Assembly (NCBI GenBank): GCA_022826825.1
Contig: JAJDUD010000032.1
Location: forward strand, 1-61,184
DNA from: Acidobacteriota bacterium
GTDB lineage: Bacteria; Acidobacteriota; Vicinamibacteria; Marinacidobacterales; Marinacidobacteraceae
Length of the DNA stretch: 61,184 nucleotides
Direction of reading: 5' to 3'
The notes under the pieces were generated by a model. The model was not told the origin of the DNA, did not search any database, and was given only the letters and a program-made list of their open reading frames with translations. A program made the translations under genes and the position numbers. Below are positions 8,568 to 17,539 of this stretch, in pieces; the first letter of the stretch is position 1, and every line of letters starts with the position of its first letter.

Positions 8568-8745
8568 CGAAACGAAGACGGCGAAAGCGGAGTACGCGCG
8601 CGCCGTTGTCGTCGCGCCATTCCCGTTGACGGGGGCGCCAGGCGGCGGAAGGAAGCCCTGGAGTTTCGGCCGCTGCGCGGGCGATGCCGGTCGGAGACCG
8701 GCGCTCCACTGCCGTCCGCGCTTCGGGCGGATTGCATTTTCACGC
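8568..8745. repeat. Partial direct copy of the class II element
   Basis: Homologous to about 8284-8460, from the block AACGAAGACG through the right palindrome (8683-8707) and the following GGATTGCATTTTCACGCC. It lacks the left inverted repeat, so it looks like a truncated or degraded copy in direct orientation. Confidence 0.6.
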
Positions 8746-8748
8746 CGG

Positions 8749-11235
8749 TCAGGGCCGGAACGTTCTGACGGACATCCGGCCGTCCGGCCCGACGGCCACC
8801 GTCACCGCACCGGACAGGTCCGTTCGGAAGACCCTGGCGCCGCTCCGGCGCAGCCGCTCCAGGACCCCGCCGTCGGGCAGGCCCCGCCGGGGATCGGCGC
8901 GGACGGGGACCAGCGCCACGTCGGGGGCGACCGCGGCCAGGAACTCCGGGGTGGTCGAGAACCGGCTGCCGTGGTGGCCCACCTTGAGTACGTCGGCGCG
9001 CAGCGCGGCGCCGTAGCGGCGGAGCAGCACCCGCTCGGTCGCCTCCCCGGCGTCGCCGGTGAGCAGCAGGCGTCGCCCGGCGTAGTCCACCGCCAGCACG
9101 AGGGACCGCTCGTTGGGGCGTTCTTCCCGTCCGGCGCCGTGGTCCCCGGTGAGCAGCACTGAAAACCGGGCGCCGCCCAGCTCAAACCGCTCTCCGGCGC
9201 GGAGACGGCGGAGCGGGATCCCTCGCCGGGCGCGCTCACGGTGCATCCCCCGGACGGCGCGGCGGGAATCCTCCGCGGTTCCGCCACCCTCCCAGACCTC
9301 GTCCACGCGGAAGTCCCGGAAGACGGCGGGGAATCCCCCCACGTGGTCCAGATCGCCGTGCGTGGGGACGACGGCGCGGAGCCGCCGGTAGCCGGCGTCC
9401 GCCAGGAACGGAGTGATGACGGCCTCTCCGGCATTCCAGCCGCCGAAGGCGGGACCCGCGTCGAGGAGCACCGCGCCGCCGGCCGGAAGCGAGAGGACCA
9501 GGGCGTCCCCCATCCCGACGTCGAGGGCCGTGAGCCCGAGCGTCCCGTCCGCCGGCTCCGCAAGCGGCAGCGTGAACAGGGCCAGCAGCACCAGGGGGAT
9601 GGCCGGACGGATCCTCCGTTTGCCGCGGAGCTTCAGGAGAGTGATCGCGAGAGCCAGCCAGACCACCAACCACCAGACCCCCGGCCGGGCTACGGGAAAA
9701 GCCCCGAAGGAAAGCCCCGCGCCCCATTCGCTGAGCCGGATGAGAGTCTCCGTGGAGACCGTCAGGAGGAGACCCACCGCGGCCCCGGGGAAACCGGTCC
9801 CGGCGAGGACGAGCCAGGCGAACCCGAGACCGAGCACCGGCCCCGCCAGAAGCCCCGCGGGAACCGCCACCACGAGGCCGCCGAACACCACCCGGCCGAA
9901 GTGCCAGGCGACGATGGGGAAGGTGCCGAGCTGTGACGCCAGCGTCACCCCGAGCGGGGCCAGGATCCAGGCCCGCCAACGCGGCGCAAGGTCCCAGGCG
10001 ACATCGGCGGGATCCTCCGGGCGGAACGCGGCGATGATCGCGAGCGTGGCGGCGAAGCTGAGCTGGAACCCCACGTCGAGGGCGTTCCACGGGGAATGGG
10101 CGAGCAGCGCCAGCGCGGCGAGTCCCAGCCCGTTCATGGCGTGCCCGGTGAGACCTCGGCGCAGGCCGAGGATCACGACGGCCGCCATCAGCGTCGCCCG
10201 GACCACGGACGGACGTCCCCCGCAGAGGGCCGCATAGAGGGGGAGCAGGAAGAGCAGGACGGTGAGCGCCGTCCGCCGCGGCACGCCCGCCAGCACGAGC
10301 GTCCCATAGATCAGCAGGCTCAACAATCCGACGTGGAGCCCGCTCACCGCCATCAGGTGGAGCGTGCCCGCGTCGCGGAACGCCCGCTCCGTCTCCGGGA
10401 GCCCCCGCGCGCGGTCCCCGATGAGCATCGCGGTGACCACCCCCAGCACGTCGTCCGGGAAACCGCCGCCTGCGAGGCGCTCCCGGATCCGGGATCGGAC
10501 CCGCTGCAGGACCCGCCAGGGGGCGGGACCCGGCGCGACCTCCCGGACCAGCAGGCCGCTCTTGGTCGAACCGAAGAGGGCGACCGGACCCCGGATCTCC
10601 CGCGCGCCGGGATTTCCCGGCGGGCGCGGAGCGGACACCCGGGACCAGACCTCGATCCGCGCACCCCGGGAAAGGCCCCGGAGGCGGTCCCGGCGATGGC
10701 CGTCCACGCGGAGCGAGACCTCGCCTGCGACCTCCCACGCGCCGCGGTTCGCGCCCAGCCGGTCCACGCGCAGCGCGAGCGAGGTGCGCCGGCCGGAATC
10801 TTCCGGCTCCGCCCGCAGCACCCCCTCGAGGCGGACGGGGCGGCTCAGGCGCTCGGCGCCGAGACCGCGGACGGCCTGCGACAGCGAGGAGCCCGAACCG
10901 GGGACGGGACGGGAGAGGACGCCCGCGAGGAAGGCCGCAAGCAGGAGCAGGCCGGTCTTCGCGCCCGGGCCGGGGCCGGGCAGTCCGCAGAGCCCACGCC
11001 CCGCAAGGAGACCCGGGAGGAGCGCCCCGACCCCGAGGAGCACCAGCACGGCCGACAGGGGGCCCGGTTCCGGGAACGGATCGAGCAGCGATGCCGATGC
11101 GGAAATGCCTCCCCAGAAGGCGGCGGCCAGCAGGAGGAGGGGCGCCGGCGCCGTTTTGCCGGAGGAAGCCTCCGCGGAAGAGCGGGCCCGCGGCTCGCTC
11201 CGGGCGCCGGGAGGGTGGGGACCGGTGATCGCCAC
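8749..11235 (-). CDS. comEC: ComEC/Rec2 family DNA-uptake channel protein
   Basis: 828 residues. It has N-terminal hydrophobic segments, a DUF4131-like periplasmic region, a central polytopic competence domain (for example HLMAVSGLHVGLLS, the family hallmark) and a C-terminal metallo-beta-lactamase domain with THGDLDHVGG (about residue 625), LLLTGDAG and VGHHGS. ComEC moves single-stranded DNA across the inner membrane in natural transformation, and the C-terminal domain may degrade one strand. A GTG start lies 11 bases after the preceding stop. No other competence genes except a distant gspE/pilB-type ATPase are in the window. Confidence 0.93.
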   Translation of the reverse strand: MAITGPHPPGARSEPRARSSAEASSGKTAPAPLLLLAAAFWGGISASASLLDPFPEPGPLSAVLVLLGVGALLPGLLAGRGLCGLPGPGPGAKTGLLLLAAFLAGVLSRPVPGSGSSLSQAVRGLGAERLSRPVRLEGVLRAEPEDSGRRTSLALRVDRLGANRGAWEVAGEVSLRVDGHRRDRLRGLSRGARIEVWSRVSAPRPPGNPGAREIRGPVALFGSTKSGLLVREVAPGPAPWRVLQRVRSRIRERLAGGGFPDDVLGVVTAMLIGDRARGLPETERAFRDAGTLHLMAVSGLHVGLLSLLIYGTLVLAGVPRRTALTVLLFLLPLYAALCGGRPSVVRATLMAAVVILGLRRGLTGHAMNGLGLAALALLAHSPWNALDVGFQLSFAATLAIIAAFRPEDPADVAWDLAPRWRAWILAPLGVTLASQLGTFPIVAWHFGRVVFGGLVVAVPAGLLAGPVLGLGFAWLVLAGTGFPGAAVGLLLTVSTETLIRLSEWGAGLSFGAFPVARPGVWWLVVWLALAITLLKLRGKRRIRPAIPLVLLALFTLPLAEPADGTLGLTALDVGMGDALVLSLPAGGAVLLDAGPAFGGWNAGEAVITPFLADAGYRRLRAVVPTHGDLDHVGGFPAVFRDFRVDEVWEGGGTAEDSRRAVRGMHRERARRGIPLRRLRAGERFELGGARFSVLLTGDHGAGREERPNERSLVLAVDYAGRRLLLTGDAGEATERVLLRRYGAALRADVLKVGHHGSRFSTTPEFLAAVAPDVALVPVRADPRRGLPDGGVLERLRRSGARVFRTDLSGAVTVAVGPDGRMSVRTFRP

Positions 11236-11246
11236 CGGCGGCCCCT

Positions 11247-11921
11247 CTATCCGATGAGTGGCCCCAGCCCGAAGAACTCGCCCACCCGGCGCCGGACCGA
11301 CTGATCGAACGTCGTGCGCCAGGTCGCTGCCGGCATGCGCGTCCGGTACGGGGCGAGTTTGCCCCGCACCTCGGTCTCGATCTGCTCGCGGGCGGCATCG
11401 GGAAGGGCCGCCTGAAGCCGCATCACAAGGTCGTTTTCGATCGCCTGGACCGTTTCCCCGGCGCTCGCCGGGGCATCTGCGGACTTGCCGAGCCGCTCGA
11501 TCCGCGCGGCCGCGGCGCGGGCCGCCGCAACAAGGTCACCCGCCATCTCCGGGGTCGCGAGACGCGTTCGGTCCGGCGACCAGCTCCGCAGCCGGCCCAC
11601 GAGCCCTTCCGGATCGGTTCCGGACTGCGGCGCTGCATCGCGAGGTGCGGCGGCGCCCGCCTGCCGGACGCGCCGCGCGCCGAAAGCGGCCTCGACCGCG
11701 CCGGCGCACTCGCCGAGCGGCATCCGGGAAGACACGCGGACCTTCCCCGAGAACGCCGCGCGGATCCCGGAAAGGACGACTTCGAGGGGAATCCCGCGTT
11801 CGTCCCAGCGGCGGACCAGGTCCCAGTCGGCCGGGCTCAGAACCAGACCGCCCCCGCGGAGCTCCAGGAAGGCACGCTCCACCGCCCGGAAGTAGTCGTC
11901 GGGGGCCGGCGTCGAGCTCAT
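11247..11921 (-). CDS. Conserved hypothetical protein between birA and comEC
   Basis: 224 residues, no signal peptide or membrane segment. It opens with DDYFRAVERAFLELRG and LSPADWDLVRRWDERGIPLEV, a helical block I recognise only as a conserved hypothetical family. The C-terminal half is Ala/Arg-rich helix. The ATG overlaps the birA stop as ATGA; a much longer open frame upstream is a shadow of birA. Co-translation with birA is likely. The function is not known. Confidence 0.7.
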   Translation of the reverse strand: MSSTPAPDDYFRAVERAFLELRGGGLVLSPADWDLVRRWDERGIPLEVVLSGIRAAFSGKVRVSSRMPLGECAGAVEAAFGARRVRQAGAAAPRDAAPQSGTDPEGLVGRLRSWSPDRTRLATPEMAGDLVAAARAAAARIERLGKSADAPASAGETVQAIENDLVMRLQAALPDAAREQIETEVRGKLAPYRTRMPAATWRTTFDQSVRRRVGEFFGLGPLIG

Positions 11922-12802
11922 CCGGAAGCAGTCCCGGGCGGGCGCCGCGGACGCTGGGAGGCATGGAGGATCCGCACGGCGTCGCTCTCGGTCACCACGC
12001 GAGTCCCGGCGCCGTCGGCCCGGACCCGCAGGCCTCCCCCGGCGTCGAGCCCGTCGGTCGTCCCGAACATCGGCGCGGCGGCGCGCAGCCGCACGTCGCA
12101 ACGGCAGCCACGGGCGGTGGGACTGAGCGATTCCCAGCCGGCCCGCAGCGACGCCGGGTCTTCCCGGACCAGGTCGAGCGCCCCGTGCAGGGACGCCACC
12201 AGGGCGCCCGCGAGCGCGATCCGGTCCACGCCGTCCGGAAGCCAGCCCGGCGGCCGGGCGCCCGGAGGGGACAGGGCCCCCGCGGCGTCCGCCGTCACGG
12301 CCTCCGGGAGCGAGACCGGCGTCAGATTGACCCCGAACCCCACCACCGCCAGCCGGGGAGCGTCCTTCCGGAATCCGACCTCGGCCAGGACGCCGGCGAC
12401 CTTCCTGTCCTTCCAGTCGAGGTCGTTCGGCCACCGGAGGTCCGCCGGAACGCCGGCGACGCGCCGCACCGCCCGCGCCACCGCGACTCCCGCCGCGAGC
12501 GGCAACAGGGTCAGAGCGTCCGCCGGCGGTTCGACGAGGACGCTCAGGTAGAGCCCGCCCGGCGGCGAGAACCAGGTGCGGCCGAAGCGCCCCTTCCCCT
12601 GCGTCTGCATTGCGGCAATCACCACGCTTCCCGCCGAGCGAACCGCCCCAGCGTCGAGCGCGATGGCCTTGGCGACCTCATTCGTGGACGGGACCGAGCC
12701 CCAGATCCCGAGGAACGGCGCCGGCCGCGACCCGCCGGCATCCAGGATGGCGCGGCGCACCGACCCGGACGTCCGCTGCGAAGACGCTATCGCGGGAAGC
12801 AC
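11918..12802 (-). CDS. birA: Biotin--[acetyl-CoA-carboxylase] ligase (class I)
   Basis: 294 residues. The catalytic core has STNE (substrate contact), the biotinyl-AMP loop in QTQGKGRFGRTWFSPPGG, then LRWPNDL, RKVAGVLAE and GFGVNL. There is no N-terminal DNA-binding domain, so it is a ligase only and not the bifunctional repressor. A short C-terminal SH3-like region follows. A GTG start is used; the first 30 residues are weakly conserved and the start could lie a little downstream. It overlaps the next gene. Confidence 0.92.
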   Translation of the reverse strand: MLPAIASSQRTSGSVRRAILDAGGSRPAPFLGIWGSVPSTNEVAKAIALDAGAVRSAGSVVIAAMQTQGKGRFGRTWFSPPGGLYLSVLVEPPADALTLLPLAAGVAVARAVRRVAGVPADLRWPNDLDWKDRKVAGVLAEVGFRKDAPRLAVVGFGVNLTPVSLPEAVTADAAGALSPPGARPPGWLPDGVDRIALAGALVASLHGALDLVREDPASLRAGWESLSPTARGCRCDVRLRAAAPMFGTTDGLDAGGGLRVRADGAGTRVVTESDAVRILHASQRPRRPPGTASG

Positions 12803-12822
12803 GGATCGCTAGCCGGGCTGAC

Positions 12823-12918
12823 GGGAACGGCGAGGAGCGCCGGTCAGTTGCTGTAAGAATGCAGCGCCGCGCGACGGCGGGAACGGCGAGGAGCGCCGGC
12901 CAGTTGCTGTGAGAATGC
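12823..12918. repeat. Two 40-nt direct repeats, period 56
   Basis: Units 12823-12862 and 12879-12918 differ at very few positions; both contain GGAACGGCGAGGAGCGCCGG followed by CAGTTGCTGT and AGAATGC. The second unit runs into the 71-bp block shared with 27128-27198. Confidence 0.75.
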
Positions 12919-12970
12919 CGTCCGGCGGGTCGGCCGAACGACCCGATGGCGCCGCCGGCTGGGAACGCCG
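12900..12970. repeat. 71-bp interspersed repeat, copy A
   Basis: Matches 27128-27198 over its whole length, from CCAGTTGCTGTG through GTCCGGCGGGTCGGCCGA and GATGGCGCCGCCGGC to the left end of the class I element. The same flank therefore precedes both a complete element (here) and a degenerate one. Confidence 0.65.
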
Positions 12971-13152
12971 ACCTCTGGTCGGCACGCGCTGCGCGACCGC
13001 GCAGCGCACGGCACGGCGCCGACCCGCGGGATGGTTCTCTCTTTGTGCAACGGGGCGGAGGGGACGCTCCCGGATCTCTGTCGCCCAAGGCGAACAGCGG
13101 CAGGTCGCCCGCGGGCCTTCGGCCCGCTGTGCCGACCGGAGGTCGGCGTTCC
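12962..13152. repeat. REPIN/MITE-like element, class I, copy 2
   Basis: 191 bp. Terminal inverted repeats lie at 12962-12983 and 13131-13152 with one mismatch. Internal hairpins and the central segment (ATGGTTCTCTC, GGAGGGGACGCTCCCGG) are conserved with 105-297. Similarity continues about 90 bp beyond the right end in both copies (to about 380 and 13243). Confidence 0.75.
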
Positions 13153-13286
13153 AAGCCGTTTCCGCCATTTTCATGCCCGGCGGGGTGTGCAGGAAGACCC
13201 GCGCATGGGTATCTCTCCCGGTGGGGGCTGAGGACCGGCGCTCCGGGCTCTCGCGGGAGTCACGCTGCCGGTGGGCAAGATGTCGG

Positions 13287-13742
13287 CTATACGGCGCGTT
13301 GGCGGCGGAGCTCGGCGAGCCGCGACCCGAGGATCCGGGCGGCCTCGGAGGTCGGGGTGTCCGGCCCGAACACCTGGGCGACGCCCATCTCGCGGAGATG
13401 CCCGATGTCGCGGTCGGGAATCAGACCGCCGACGAAGACCGGAACATCCGCGAGCCCCCGCTCGGAGAGCCCTTCCAGGATCCGGCGGACCAGCGGACGA
13501 TGGGCGCCCGAAAGGATGGAGACGCCGACCGCCTCCACGTCTTCCTGAAGCGCCGCCTCGACAATTTCTTCCGGAGTTCTCCTGAGCCCCGTGTAGATGA
13601 CCTCGAAACCCGCGTCGCGGAGCGCCTTCGCCACCACCAGCGCCCCGCGGTCGTGTCCGTCGAGCCCCGGTTTCGCGACCAGGATGCGGTATGGCGGACT
13701 CGCCGCCGTCCCGCGCCCGGCAGCCGCGGCGGTCGCGCTCAC
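13287..13742 (-). CDS. Free-standing cobalamin-binding subunit (methylmalonyl-CoA mutase type)
   Basis: 151 residues forming one B12-binding Rossmann domain: RILVAKPGLDGHDRG with the cobalt-ligating His30 (DxHxxG), then VSILSGAH and FVGGLIP. It resembles the C-terminal domain of the methylmalonyl-CoA mutase large subunit, or the small stand-alone subunit used by some two-part mutases. The GTG start overlaps the icmF stop as GTGA. IcmF already carries its own B12 domain, so this second one may serve another mutase, or add to or replace the first. Confidence 0.85.
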   Translation of the reverse strand: MSATAAAAGRGTAASPPYRILVAKPGLDGHDRGALVVAKALRDAGFEVIYTGLRRTPEEIVEAALQEDVEAVGVSILSGAHRPLVRRILEGLSERGLADVPVFVGGLIPDRDIGHLREMGVAQVFGPDTPTSEAARILGSRLAELRRQRAV

Positions 13743-16700
13743 ATCGCGCGGCGGTAGCGGCCGCCGACCTCGTAGAGCGCCCCGGTGATCTGGCCGAGGC
13801 TCGCCACCTTCACCGTCTCCATCAACTCGGCGAAGACGTTGCCGCCCGCACGGGCCACCTCCTGCAGCCGCGCAAGCGCCTCCGGGGCGTCCTTCGCGTG
13901 GCGCCGCCGGAACGCCTCCACCCGCAGCACCTGCGCTTCCTTCTCGTCGTCGGTGGCGCGCGCGAGCGGCACCTGCTCCGGCGACCCGTCTTCGGGTTGT
14001 GTGAGGAAGGTGTTCACCCCGATGATGGGGATCTCGCCGGAGTCCTTGCGGGTCTCGTAGAGCAGCGACTCTTCCTGGATCCGGTTGCGCTGGTACTGGC
14101 GCTCCATGGCGGCCAGCACGCCGCCGCGGGCGTTGAGGCGATCGAACTCGGCGAGCACCGCTTCCTCGACGAGATCGGTGAGCTGGGAGACGATGAACGA
14201 ACCCGAGAGCGGGTTCTCGTTCCAGGCCATGCCGAACTCGGCGCGGATGATCTTCTGGATGGCCACCGCCCGCCGCACCGATTCCGGGGTGGGGGTGGTG
14301 ATGGCCTCGTCGTAGGCGTTCGTGTGGAGCGAGTTGCAGTTGTCGTTCGTCGCGATGAGCGCCTGGAGCGTCGTCCGGATGTCGTTGAACTGCACCTCCT
14401 GCGCGTGGAGCGAACGGCCGGAGGTCTGGATGTGGACCTTGAACTTCTGGCTGCGCTCTCCGGCGCCGTAGCGGAGCTTCATGGCGCGCGCCCAGATGCG
14501 GCGGGCCACCCGCGCCATGACCGCGTACTCGGGATCGAGGCCGTTGCTGAAGAAGAAGGAGAGATTGGGCGCGAAGGCGTCCACGGGGAGGCCCCGCGCC
14601 AGGTAGTACTCGACGTAGGTGAAGCCGTTCGCGAGGGTGAAGGCGAGCTGGGTGACGGGGTTCGCCCCGGCTTCGGCGATGTGGTAGCCGGAAATGGAGA
14701 CCGAGTAGAAGTTCCGGACCGCGCGCCGGATGAAGTACTCCTGGACGTCCCCCATGAGGCGCAGCGCGAAGCCGGTGGAGAAGATGCAGGTGTTCTGGGC
14801 CTGGTCCTCCTTGAGGATGTCGGCCTGGACCGTCCCGCGGACCGCCGAGAGGGTCTGGGCCTTCAGTTCCTCGTGCTCGCCGGCGGAGGGTGGACGCCCG
14901 TGCTCGTCCTCGAAGATCCCTTCTTCCTGCCGCACTGCGGCGTTCAGGAACATCGCGAGGATCACCGGCGCGGGGCCGTTGATCGTCATCGAGACGCTGG
15001 TCGCCGGATCGGTGAGCCGGAACCCCTCGAACATCTCGCACATGTCGTCGAGGGTCGCGATGGACACCCCGCCCTCGCCGATCTTGCCGAAGATGTCCGG
15101 CCGGCGGGCCGGGTCGTCGCCGTAGAGGGTGACGCTGTCGAAGGCCACCGAGAGCCGCGTGGCGTCCTCGGATTCCGCGAGCAGGTGGAACCTCCGGTTG
15201 GTGCGGGCCGGGCCGCCCTCTCCCGCGAACTGCCGCCGCGGGCTCTCCTCCTCGCGCCGGAACGGGAAGACCCCCGCGGTGAACGGGTAGTGCCCGGGCA
15301 GGTTCTCGTCGAGCAGGAAGCGCAGCGTGTCCCGCCCGCTTCCAAAGCGCGGCAGCGCGACCCGCGGCAGCCGGGTGCCGGACAGCGTTTCCCGGTGGGT
15401 CCCGTACTCGCGCACCCGGTCCCGGACCCGCGCCTGGTAGCGGGGCGCCTGGTAGCGGGCCGCCAGCTCGGGCCAGCCCGCGAGCAGTTCCCGGCTCGCG
15501 GGGTCGAGTGCGTCGCGAGCCTCGGCGAGGCGCGCTTCGACGGCCTCGGCGGCCGCCCCGTTGCCGCCGGCGGCGCGCAGGTCGGCGAGCGCCGCCTCGA
15601 GGTGCTCGACCCGTCCGGCCCGTTCGGCCTCGCCGGCAACCCGGTCCCGCTCGCTTCGGAGCGTGTCGGCGATCTCGGCCAGGTAGCCGGCGCGCGCCGG
15701 CGGAATGAGGCGCACCCCGGCGAGCAGGTCGTCGGGACGCGCGTCCGGCGGAGCCGGGAGCACGGCCTCGGTCCCGGCGAGGCCGTCCCGGACAGCCTCG
15801 TAGAGCCGGTCGAGCCCGGGGTCCGCGAACCGGCTCGCCACCGTCGGCAGCACCGGCGCCGGGGCGGAGCGCGGCAGCGAGCGCGCCCGCTGGAACGCCC
15901 GGCGCACCGCGAAGAGCGCGTCCTCGGCGCCCGGATGGTCGGCCTTGTTGAGCGCTACGGCGTCCGCGAGGTCCAGCATGTCGATCTTCTCGAGCTGGCT
16001 CTCGGCGCCGTAGTCGGACGTCATCACGTAGAGCGAGAAATCGCTGATGTCCACGATCCGCGAGTCACCCTGCCCGATGCCTCCCGTCTCCACCACGAGG
16101 AGCTGGCAGCCGGCGGCCCGCAGGACGAGGAGCGCGTCGTCCACCACGGTCGCGAGCTCGGTGCCCGAGCGGCGGGTCGCCACGCTGCGGACGAACACGT
16201 CCGTACCCGCGAGCGCGTTCAGCCGGATGCGGTCGCCGAGGAGCGCGCCCCCGGTGCGCCGCTTCGAGGGGTCCACCGCGAGAACACCGATCCGGCTCAC
16301 CGGCCCAAAACCCAGGTCCGGCCGCCCGGCGCGGAACCGGAGCAGCAGCTCGTCGAGGACCGAACTCTTGCCGGCGCCGCCCGTGCCCGTGATGCCCAAC
16401 ACGGGGGCGGGCGTCGCTACGAGCTCCGCGAGCGCCGCCCGGTCGGCGGCCTCCAGCCCCTCGTTCTCGGCAAAGCTGATCAGGCGCGCCGCCGCGCCGC
16501 TGCGCCGGAGCGGATCGTCTCCGGCGAGATCCGCGATCAGCTCGTCGAAAGGCGTCTCGAGGCGCGCGGCGCGCGCCTCGGCGGCGTCGCGCAGCATGTC
16601 GTCCACCACGCCTTCGATGCCGGTGACCCGGTCGTCCCCCGGGGAATAGATCCGCGCCACCCCGTACGCCTCGAGGGCGGCGGCCTCGTGAGGCCGGATC

Positions 16701-17053
16701 ACGCCCCCACCGCCTCCGAAGACCCGGATCCCGCCTCGCCCCGCCTCCCGGAGCAGATCTACCAGATAGCGGAAGAACTCGTTGTGTCCCCCCTGGTAGG
16801 AGGAGACGGCGATGGCGTCGGCGTCTTCTTCGAGGGCGGCGGCGGCGATCTCGCCGGCGCCGCGGTTGTGGCCCAGGTGAATGACCTCGGCGCCCCCCCG
16901 TTGCAGGAGGCGGCGGAAGACGTGGATCGAGGCGTCGTGACCGTCGAACAGCGCGGTCCCGGTGACGAAGCGGAGCGGCAGCTCCGCCAGCGGATCGAAG
17001 GGAACCCGCGAGGGCTCCGACCCGGCCGGGGAAAGACGGACGCGCGTACTCAA
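13739..17053 (-). CDS. icmF: Fused isobutyryl-CoA mutase IcmF (B12 domain, G-protein chaperone, mutase)
   Basis: 1104 residues, the length of IcmF. Domain order: B12-binding (FDGHDAS, His39), MeaB/MeaI-type GTPase with P-loop GTGGAGKS (about 220-230) and NKAD, then the (beta/alpha)8 mutase (about 530-1100). The active-site stretch HYPFTAGVFPFRRE has Phe where methylmalonyl-CoA mutase has Tyr, the IcmF signature. It interconverts isobutyryl- and n-butyryl-CoA, and some members also act on isovaleryl-/pivalyl-CoA. The TTG start is supported by GGAGG 6 bases upstream. Confidence 0.93.
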   Translation of the reverse strand: MSTRVRLSPAGSEPSRVPFDPLAELPLRFVTGTALFDGHDASIHVFRRLLQRGGAEVIHLGHNRGAGEIAAAALEEDADAIAVSSYQGGHNEFFRYLVDLLREAGRGGIRVFGGGGGVIRPHEAAALEAYGVARIYSPGDDRVTGIEGVVDDMLRDAAEARAARLETPFDELIADLAGDDPLRRSGAAARLISFAENEGLEAADRAALAELVATPAPVLGITGTGGAGKSSVLDELLLRFRAGRPDLGFGPVSRIGVLAVDPSKRRTGGALLGDRIRLNALAGTDVFVRSVATRRSGTELATVVDDALLVLRAAGCQLLVVETGGIGQGDSRIVDISDFSLYVMTSDYGAESQLEKIDMLDLADAVALNKADHPGAEDALFAVRRAFQRARSLPRSAPAPVLPTVASRFADPGLDRLYEAVRDGLAGTEAVLPAPPDARPDDLLAGVRLIPPARAGYLAEIADTLRSERDRVAGEAERAGRVEHLEAALADLRAAGGNGAAAEAVEARLAEARDALDPASRELLAGWPELAARYQAPRYQARVRDRVREYGTHRETLSGTRLPRVALPRFGSGRDTLRFLLDENLPGHYPFTAGVFPFRREEESPRRQFAGEGGPARTNRRFHLLAESEDATRLSVAFDSVTLYGDDPARRPDIFGKIGEGGVSIATLDDMCEMFEGFRLTDPATSVSMTINGPAPVILAMFLNAAVRQEEGIFEDEHGRPPSAGEHEELKAQTLSAVRGTVQADILKEDQAQNTCIFSTGFALRLMGDVQEYFIRRAVRNFYSVSISGYHIAEAGANPVTQLAFTLANGFTYVEYYLARGLPVDAFAPNLSFFFSNGLDPEYAVMARVARRIWARAMKLRYGAGERSQKFKVHIQTSGRSLHAQEVQFNDIRTTLQALIATNDNCNSLHTNAYDEAITTPTPESVRRAVAIQKIIRAEFGMAWNENPLSGSFIVSQLTDLVEEAVLAEFDRLNARGGVLAAMERQYQRNRIQEESLLYETRKDSGEIPIIGVNTFLTQPEDGSPEQVPLARATDDEKEAQVLRVEAFRRRHAKDAPEALARLQEVARAGGNVFAELMETVKVASLGQITGALYEVGGRYRRAM

Positions 17054-17218
17054 CGGGAACCTCCAGGACGGCGCCGCGCGGGGGCGGCGCCTCGAAACGA
17101 CCTCCTCGGAAAAGGTAGCACTCCTACAAAGAGCGCGGGAGGCGCGGACGGGAACCGCGGGGGGCGGCCCGTTGGCGCGGTACCCGGCGCTCTCGGGGGA
17201 AAGACCCCGAACCGGCGG

Positions 17219-17539
17219 TCAGGAGGCCCCGAGGGGCTCCTCGCTCGGCTCCCGATTGAGTCGGTCGCGAAGCGCCTTCCCCGCCCGGAAGAACGGCACC
17301 CGTTTGGGAGGCACCATGATCTGCTCGCCGGTTCTCGGGTTGCGCGTGAGGCGCGCCTTCCGGCTGCGCAGACGGAAACTGCCGAATCCGCGAATCTCCA
17401 CCTCGTCTCCGGAGCGGAGAGCCCCGGCGATCGCGTCGAAAACCGTCTCGACGATGAGATCGGCTTCGCGGCGCGTAATCCCCGTTGCCTCCGATACCTC
17501 GGCGGCCAGGCGAGCGCGGGTGATCGCTGTGTCGTTCAC
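17219..17539 (-). CDS. HU/IHF family DNA-bending protein
   Basis: 106 residues. Helical N-terminus LAAEVSEATGITRREADLIV, then GDEVEIRGFGSFRLRSR and the DNA-binding arm ARLTRNPRTGEQIMVPP with the intercalating proline. The GTG start overlaps the rpsA stop as GTGA; a TTG three codons earlier is also open. Its place right after rpsA is that of ihfB in E. coli, suggesting an IHF-beta-like role, although HU and IHF are hard to separate by sequence alone. Confidence 0.9.
   Translation of the reverse strand: MNDTAITRARLAAEVSEATGITRREADLIVETVFDAIAGALRSGDEVEIRGFGSFRLRSRKARLTRNPRTGEQIMVPPKRVPFFRAGKALRDRLNREPSEEPLGAS

Larger units (their letters stand above)
8148..8748. other. Repeat-filled intergenic region
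   Basis: No gene. It contains one full class II inverted-repeat element (8224-8424) and a partial second copy (about 8568-8745). It also carries a segment near 8440-8475 whose reverse complement resembles the CAGTTGCTGTGAGAATGC unit seen at 12823-12918. It separates the mazG and comEC 3' ends, which are convergent. Confidence 0.75.
12803..13286. other. Repeat-filled intergenic region
   Basis: Upstream of birA and downstream of the B12-binding subunit gene. It contains two 40-nt direct repeats, a 71-bp block also found at 27128-27198, and the second class I inverted-repeat element. Open frames here only translate these repeats. Confidence 0.75.

Noticed and set aside
12809..13174. Open frame whose product resembles that of 32-406 (NADLRSAQRAEGP)
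   Set aside because: Both translate the class I inverted-repeat element. The likeness reflects repeated DNA and not a gene family.
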